A DNA stretch of 64,000 nt from the NCBI GenBank assembly GCA_910589415.1, contig OU342630.1, forward strand, positions 72,970,186 to 73,034,185, in the 5' to 3' direction. Shown here one piece after another: positions 57,419 to 64,000 of this stretch. Under the pieces are notes generated by a model that was not told the origin of the DNA, did not search any database, and saw only the letters and a list, made by a program, of their open reading frames with translations. A program made the translations under genes and the position numbers. The stretch comes from Malachius bipustulatus (Eukaryota; Arthropoda; Insecta; Coleoptera; Melyridae). Position 1 is the stretch's first letter. Each line of letters begins with the position of its first letter.

Positions 57419-58284
57419 TTATACAGCGTGTTCAGTTAAGGGTACGGAGCGGCCGTATCTCGGTAACTATTGGTTCTAGAGTCTCAAATTAAAAATTTTC
57501 CAGACATAAGTGACCATGAGAAATTCAAGGAAAATATTTTCAAGATGGCCGCACTTCCGGAAATACCGGAAGTTGACACCTAGTTCGTTATTTTAACGGG
57601 AACACCCTGTAAAGTATTATATTTTTTAAATGTCTGAAGAAATCGAATACAGGTGGTTTTCACCATTGGAATTTAGATTGAGCGGTTTATGAGTTATAAA
57701 CAAGTGAAAATCGAAAATTTTCAACTTCAAAGCAGTGTAGAACTAGAACGGCTCAAGATATCTAAAAACGGTTTACATGTCCCTATCCTAACTTTTCATG
57801 ATTTATCCCACTATGTAGAGTAAATTTTAATACAGGGTGATGAAAATTATCCGATTTTTCATCACCCTCTGTATTAGAATTTAAACCACATAGTAGGATA
57901 CAATGTGAAAAGTTAGGATAGGGACATGTAAACAGTTTTTAGATATCTTGAGCCGTTCTAGTTCTACACTGCTTTGAAGTTGAAAATTTTCGATTTTCAC
58001 TTGTTTATAACTCATAAACCATTCAATCTAAATTCCAATGGTGAAAACCACCTGTATTCGATTTCTTCAGACATTTAAAAAATATAATACTTTACAGGGT
58101 GTTCCCGTTAAAATAATGAACTAGGTGTCAACTTCCGGTATTTCCGGAAGTGCGGCCATCTTGAAAATATTTTCCTTGAATTTCTCATGGTCACTTATGT
58201 CTGGAAAATTTTTAATTTGAGACTCTAGAACCAATAGTTACCGAGATATGGCCGCTCCGTACCCTTAACTGAACACGCTGTATA
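57419..58284. mobile_element. Near-perfect fold-back element, 0.87 kb
   Basis: The ends are TATACAGCGTGTTCAGTTAA and TTAACTGAACACGCTGTATA. Arms of about 420 bp are almost identical and include CACTTCCGGAAATACCGGAA, GGAACACCCTGTAAAG, GAGTTATAAACAAGTGAAAA and ACATGTCCCTATCCTAACTT. It shares the inner core with 5631-6523, 34026-35011 and 61558-62450 but not the outermost 150 bp. Confidence 0.85.
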
Positions 58285-58705
58285 AATTATGTTACAGCTT
58301 ATTATTCTATTAGAAAGTTACAGAGGTTATAAATTACCGACTAATGCTACCTTTTTAACGTTATTATTCAGAATTTCAATTGAAAAAGCGTTAGCAGTTT
58401 TCTTTAATAGGCACACATTTGCTTAATAGTAACATAAATCTGAAGAAGTTAATCCTTGATTTATCATTTCTTCCGATGTGATAAAATAAATACATAAACC
58501 TAAACTAAGTGAGCAAAGCAAAAGCTCATCCGATATTTTTATCATTATTCTTATGGAAACACATATCATAATATTTTTTTCATTTTTTCATTATGAATGT
58601 TTTATTATGGAAATGATTGAATTGGACTGAATGGAGAAGTACCTATGCCAAATAAATTTTAAATGAAATGATAAACAAACGAATATTTAAATTATTAATA
58701 TCTAC

Positions 58706-58798
58706 CTGGCACTGAGACGTTTCATCTTCATAGTCACCTCTTGAAGATGTATGTTCCTGCACCTCCGTTATCGGCTGGTGAATCTTTGAAGAGTTCAT
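58706..58798 (-). CDS. Host gene, start exon (31 codons, phase 0)
   Basis: ATG at 58798 opens MNSSKIHQPITEVQEHTSSR then GDYEDETSQCQ, and the exon stops at TGCCAG|GTAGAT. The codons are non-repetitive and acidic/polar, unlike the repeats around. The next exon in phase 0 is 46124-46013. CCTATCATTTAAG|TC just before the ATG could be an acceptor, so the 5' UTR may be split. A transposon at 58823-60583 ends 24 bp upstream of the ATG. Confidence 0.65.
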
Positions 58799-58822
58799 GA
58801 CTTAAATGATAGGACAATAATA

Positions 58823-60583
58823 CTGCCGTGTTAACCCTAAACGCCGTATCTACATTTTAGTAGTTTTGAGATATTTACGTTTTTGTCTTTTGCCATCTGC
58901 CATTCACAATTGTTATCTTTGAGAATCCTGATTTTCCATAAGTTATTATTTACATGCCTTATTTTATTTAGTCGTATTATTTTTTCTAAAAAACTGCAGT
59001 TTTTTTCAAAAAATCACTTACGGCAATATATTCAAAGGAAAAATAGATAGATTAGCCGTAAATGAACTTACGGTTTTTTCAGTTAAAAATATCTTATACA
59101 TACTAGGAGATTTAGCCGTATACAGGATGGTTAACAATTCGATGCTCACCATTGGGATCTAGGAAACGGTAAAAGATACAGGGTGGGTTAAACTAGAGAA
59201 AAGTTGCACAATTTTATGCTTACTAAGAATCTGAAAGAAAATGTATGGAAACTTCAGGCGTTGATGATATATCCTGCAAAAACTTAAAAATTGGGATTTA
59301 TTATTTCAATCATATCTTTTTTATTATCGAAAAGAATTAAAATATTTTTGTAGGTTCACATAAGTCACCAAAAGCTATCATCTGTCATTTTCAAAATTTT
59401 CAAGGACTGCTAGATCGCAGAGTTTTCATAGTCAACTTTTGTTTTTCTTATGGCCGCCATATTGTTTTTTCGTGTTATTCGCTATTAAAAAAATCAAGGA
59501 AACAATCTATCAAATTAAAAAAATTCTTAAAAATTTTATTCTTTATTCGAAAAAAAAGAAAATCATTTCACCGAATAACGTCAATATGACGTCGCGACTT
59601 GACATTGCTTGCCTTATGGGTTTTTTTAGGTTTCGGTTAAACTTTTCGGTTCAGCAAAGGTTATTTTTCCGACAAAAGAAGAACAAAAATTTGGAAGAAA
59701 TTTTTTTTTGAATGTGATAGATTAGATGATATAGTGATAGTGATAGAATGTGATATTTTGTTTCTTAGATTTTTTTAATAGCGAATGACACGAAATAACA
59801 ATATGGCGGCCATAAGAAAAACAAAAGTTGACAATGAAAATTCTGGGATCTAGTAGTCCTTGAAAATTTTGGAAATGACAGATAATGCCTTTTGATGTCT
59901 TATGCAAACCTACAAAAATATTTAAATTTTTTTTCAATAATAAAAAAGATATGATTGAAATAAGAAATCTTCATTTTCAAGTTTTTCAGGATATTTCAGC
60001 AACGCCTGAGAAGTATCCATAAATTTTCTTTCAGATTCTTAATAAGCATAAAATTGTGCAACTTTTCTCTGATTTAACCCACCCTGTATCTTTTACCATT
60101 TCCGAGCACTTATGGTAAATGCACACACAATTTTATTATTATGTATTTTTTTTAACGTTATTAAAGTACCTACTTTCGGTAAAACAATAATTATTATTCT
60201 ATTATTATTATTACTTTTATTATTATTCTTTGAAATAAATAAAACAAACTACGTATCTTACTTGGTTATTTTCTAGATACGGCATTTTTGATCAGGATTA
60301 CTCATATACGTATTAAATTTATTTAACATTTATGCCGTATCTGCATATTATGCTTACAGATACGGCAAACTTCCCTAATAAAATGAACATACGGTAAAAT
60401 GCTCTAAAGAACTGATGAAACCTGCAAATACGGCAAACTAAATTAGCGATTTATAGCTGTTAGGATGGAGATACGGCGTTTTCGCTTATGGTAATAGATA
60501 GAGAATATAAAGTTCCATCAGAACATCCAATAAGCCGAAAATGAGAAAATTGTCACTTACGGCGTTTACGGTTAACACGGCAG
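58823..60583. mobile_element. DNA transposon with clustered TACGGC subterminal motifs
   Basis: Ends are CTGCCGTGTTAACCCTAAAC and GTTTACGGTTAACACGGCAG, an inverted pair of about 24 bp with one mismatch, flanked by AATA on both sides (58819-58822, 60584-60587). Between the ends, at least ten copies of TACGG(C) occur in both orientations, for example near 59023, 59058, 59073, 59117, 60276, 60334, 60359, 60391, 60429 and 60472. Such clusters are typical transposase-binding subterminal repeats. No transposase is present. The palindrome 59150-60110 is inserted inside. Confidence 0.65.
59150..60110. mobile_element. Fold-back element, 0.96 kb
   Basis: Left GGATCTAGGAAACGG, AAAAGATACAGGGTGGGTTA and AGAAAAGTTGCACAATTTTA return inverted at 60025-60105. 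Inner arms share TTTTCATAGTCAACTTTTGT, TTTTTCTTATGGCCGCCATA and TCATTTCACCGAATAAC or decayed forms. It is the best-preserved relative of the split element at 47370-55026. Confidence 0.8.
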
Positions 60584-60589
60584 AATATG

Positions 60590-61557
60590 TCGTGAACACC
60601 TCAATACTAGCTGTTTGTCTAGGACTCAAGAAGTACAGTTCTATTCGATATCCAGTCGAGTAATTTCGAATTCGTGACAATAAATGTTTACATAAGCAAA
60701 GGGGCCATCATTATCGATAAATGGCAATATGTACCGATATCTATGCTCTTTCTCACACAAGTTATTTATAGGCGGACACAAAAATTAGAAAACATGGAAC
60801 CTAAACTAGATATTTTTATGCTTGAAGTTATTAGTTTTTATCTTTAATATTTTTTGAGTACCTAGTTGATCCGTTTTTAATTGAAAATCTGTTTTGGTAC
60901 TAAATACCTACACTAAAGAAGCTGCTTCTTGTTTCTAATATCCACCTAACCACTTGTGATTTAATAAATTTTATTTTCAATAATGGAAACACGTCTCATT
61001 AGCAATTATGATTTTGTTTCGCGCTTATTTACTAATATAACAAAGAAATTGGTGATATAATTTTGTATAGAGTGTTTAAAAATAAACTTTGATCATAAAA
61101 GAGCAATAAAATGTTTTATATGTACATACATTTATTTTATTATTCCCCGTTTATTAAAAAAAAAACTACCTACTTAATAAGAGAAAATCGAGCAATAGTT
61201 GATGGAAATGTTAATATTCAAATCGGTTAAAATCTGTTCTTGGAAAAACTTGCATTGCTTGGGACTGAATTAGCTTTGAAAACCCGCAATATTGACTTTA
61301 TTTTTTAAAATTAATGTTGATTCGAGCATGGAAAATACCCTCTAAAGTTCTCGCAACTTGCACGTCTTCCTTAGCTCTACGAATACGTCTTCTCTTTCTG
61401 TTTGATTAATATTTTCCGACTCTCACAATCTGGTGAAAACTTATAAGTTTTCTTGCTTTCTTATAACAATCTCTTGACTTTCTGCGCGACAAATCTTGCG
61501 CTAGATTTGATATAGATCGGTTAACAGCATGTACCTAGGTATAGCATCTATGTGCCT
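60590..61557. other. AT-rich sequence, nothing recognised
   Basis: This lies upstream of the start exon on the minus strand and could hold the promoter or an untranslated exon, but I see no TATA-initiator arrangement or splice pair that I trust. The frame at 60680-60486 runs into the transposon end. Confidence 0.35.
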
Positions 61558-62450
61558 TACAGGGTGATTCACAGTCGATGGCACACCTTAGACGTTTATG
61601 TAAAACGATACCGTTGGTATACTGGAGGCGGTTACCATCTTTGTTTTTAAAAATATAGACACCAGTTTTAACAATTTAAAAAATTTGATTATATTGATTT
61701 GCATTCCAATTTTTTCTAGTTCACAAATCAATTTGTCCATTGTGAGGGACAAACATGTAAATTAGACCTAAAAAAATCTGTATTCATGGGACTGATATGC
61801 ATTTAGAAGACAAATTTAGACATGTTGTATCGAGAAAATAATTTTTAGATAAAAAATTGTTACCGAGTCTGATGGTGAAAGGGTTACTTAATAGCAATAA
61901 TAGTTTTCACATCAGTTTGTAACTAGTAATTTATTATTTATAAACAAATAAAAATCAACATTAAACGGCTCAAGATATCGGAAAACGGTTTACATGTCCC
62001 CATCTTATCTTTCCATGTAATACTATTATTCTAGATCTAGAGTATAAGAAATGTTAAAAAAAAACAGTCGGTTTTTGTTGTCACTCTAAGTACTCACATA
62101 AATATTTATTCCACACAACAGGATACCACGCGAAAAGTAAGGCTGGGGACATGTAAACAGTTTTCCGATATCTTGAGCCGTTTTCAATGTAAGCAGCTTT
62201 GAAAATCAAAACATGTGGATTTTCATTTGTGTATAACTAATAAATTGTTCTGAAGATGTACTAATATACAGGGTGTTCCATTTAACAGAACAAAGATGGT
62301 ATCCATTTCCGGTATTAACCGGAAGTGCCAGAAATCTAAAAATATTCTAGAAAGATGGAACGGAACAAATTTTGAAGTTCCTAATTTTCAGAAAAATCCT
62401 AAATCGCGTTTTCAGTAAATTGAAAATACCTGTCAATTACCCTGTGTATA
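61558..62450. mobile_element. Fold-back element, asymmetric, 0.9 kb
   Basis: It starts TACAGGGTGATTCACAGTCG and ends TTACCCTGTGTATA. The inner arms (61960-62030 and 62120-62200) carry GGTTTACATGTCCCCATCTT and its inverse, with CAAGATATCGGAAAACGG on each side. A TATACAGGGTGTTCCATTTA at 62266 and CCGGTATTAACCGGAAGT at 62311 are on the right only. The outer left part does not mirror the outer right part well, so it looks like a hybrid or an older copy. Confidence 0.55.
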
Positions 62451-63484
62451 ATAGAGGCTGTTCCAGTTTGTACGTTCATAACTCCGGCAAAAGGTAGAAC
62501 ACGTAAAAATAATTGTACTTTTTTCTATAGAGTATTGCTCTGAAACGCATTATTTTAGAGATACTTGGTACCTATGTTAAGCTTGGAAGAAAAAAAGTTT
62601 TGTTGAATATCTTCGAAAAAACTCAAGATATTTTTCTCAATTTTGTGTGTTCTTTTTTCTTTTGAGCCCCAAAACTTTAACGCCACTGGAAAAAATCAAT
62701 TTTTAAAAACTTATTTTGAAATCTTAGATTATTATCTGAAGAAAAGATACCCTTAATAAAGCTCTTTAGAAGACTTAGTTTTTGAGATATTTTGATTTTT
62801 TATAAACTAGACTCCATCATAATGCTGCAAATTTCAAGAGAGAAGCAAGCGGTTTTAGATATCACTATTTTTGTGTCTGTAAGCGTCGACATCAGTTATT
62901 GATATGAAAGTCCTGAAAGTACCTGAAAGTATGAAAGTCACTAAAAAATTATTTTGAAATTTTAAATGTTTTAATTTCTATAGGAAAATGATGTTCTCAA
63001 AAAATGGCAATTAATTTGAATATTTTTTATTGTCAATATTTATCATTATTTTTCATAAAATAAATCAAAATAACTTAAAAATTAAGCCAAGAGACCTTTA
63101 CTAAGAGAATCTGTTTTTCAAACAATAATATAAAATTTCAAAATAAGCTTTGAAAAATTGATTTTATCCAGTGGCGTAGAAGTTTTGGGGCTTAAAACAA
63201 AACAGAACCCCCATAACTACGCCATTGGTTGCACCGGAGAAATGTTTTGCACTTCAAAATTTTATCCCTCTATTAATATTAACCTATACCCAAATTGAGA
63301 AAATACCTTCAATAGTTTAGATGATTTTCAATAAAATTGCTTTTTCTCCTCCAAGTTTAACACCGTTTATTTCAAAAATAAAGCTTTTCAGAGCAACACT
63401 TTATAGAAAAAAGTACAACTATTTTTACATGTTCTACCTTTTGCCGGAGTTATGAACATACAAACTGAAACACGCTGTTTATTG
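62449..63484. mobile_element. Fold-back element, 1.03 kb
   Basis: GTTCCAGTTTGTACGTTCAT, AACTCCGGCAAAAGGTAGAA and AATTGTACTTTTTTCTATAG at the left return inverted at 63390-63480. Inner arms share GAGCCCCAAAACTT / AAGTTTTGGGGCT and CGCCACTGGA / TCCAGTGGCG. It abuts the preceding element with no unique sequence between. Confidence 0.75.
63171..63229. repeat. About 59-bp hAT-like mini-element in a palindrome arm
   Basis: CAGTGGCGTAGAAGTTTTGG at the left and ACTACGCCATTG at the right form imperfect terminal repeats. Only a partial counterpart exists in the opposite arm (near 62690), so one arm has lost or the other gained part of it. Confidence 0.35.
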
Positions 63485-63559
63485 CTACATTATAATATTG
63501 GACGGAAGTGTGCCATTTTCTTCTTGAAATATTTTATATAAATATTATCCCTTTCTATA

Positions 63560-64000
63560 CAAGCTGTTTCTTTAACCTTGTTGCGAAAAAATTTAAAGAC
63601 CATTTCTCTGTTAAGAGAAATTTTTTGTTTAGTTTTTTGAAGATATATCTTGGAAATCGTTTGAGATACAGAACTCAGATTTTGTACATGTGTTATCATT
63701 GGTTATTAGCTATCTTTTTAATATAGTACCTTATTAATTTTTTTCATGCGCTATTGACGGATATTTTAGGATTGATAGAAGTTTTTTGCCTTTCATTTTC
63801 CCACACATGTTTTGAAATATTCAAAGCGAGTTTTTCAACGTAAATGCCCGTTTTTCTGGAAAACGGTTCCTGTTAACAGCTATTACTCAGAGTGATTTTT
63901 TTGTCAAGAAAAACTTTTAGGTAGCATAAAAAAAGCTAATATCAATGATAAAGATATGTACAAAAGCTGAGTTGTATATCTCAAACGGTTTCGAGATATC
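63560..64000 (+). repeat. Dispersed repeat shared with 31940-32560
   Basis: This copy is longer on the left (CTTGTTGCGAAAAAATTTAA, GTTTTTTGAAGATATATCTT). It continues beyond the window edge. It is noncoding, with frames on both strands that do not match each other between copies. Confidence 0.5.

Overview
This looks like a gene-poor, AT-rich stretch of an insect nuclear genome. The evidence is two apurinic-endonuclease LINEs with insect-type ORFs, a PIF/Harbinger remnant, Penelope-type hammerhead motifs, tRNA-derived SINEs and many fold-back elements ending in ACAGGGTG or its complement. The insect order cannot be fixed from the sequence. No bacterial features, rRNA genes or CRISPR arrays were seen. 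All coordinates and homology calls come from reading by eye; no database was searched.

Host gene: I can assemble one split gene on the minus strand that nearly spans the window. Exons at 58798-58706, 46124-46013, 44428-44231 and 13195-13118 have good splice sites and agreeing phases (0, 0-1, 1-1, 1-1). A CpG-rich patch at 24089-24029 looks like an alternative first exon that also ends in phase 1. The gene runs off the low-coordinate end and I do not recognise its product. Its very long introns hold nearly everything else.

Transposon layout: 1426-4808 is an ORF2-only LINE (minus strand, 11-bp target duplication, one amber codon). 5455-10605 is a run of nested palindromes, including a 1.7-kb near-perfect fold-back. 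18325-20525 is a TIR element carrying a decayed gene that was itself split by a smaller palindrome. 21480-21846 is a HARBI1-like remnant. 22420-22827 and 29207-29614 are two 408-bp copies of one MITE. 24376-26225 and 38289-40136 are two 1.85-kb copies of a Helentron/HINE-like element. 33456-35011 holds two palindromes, one carrying a U6-snRNA-headed retroposon. 37107-37763 is an inverted pair of Penelope-type repeats with two hammerhead ribozymes. 42807-43795 is a multi-module fold-back. 47370-55026 is an old palindrome split by a SINE, a complete LINE (47857-53473) and another palindrome. 55060-63484 is an almost continuous run of fold-back elements.

The recurring theme is the inverted repeat: about twenty fold-back elements of 0.1-1.8 kb, several of which share one conserved core although their outer parts differ.
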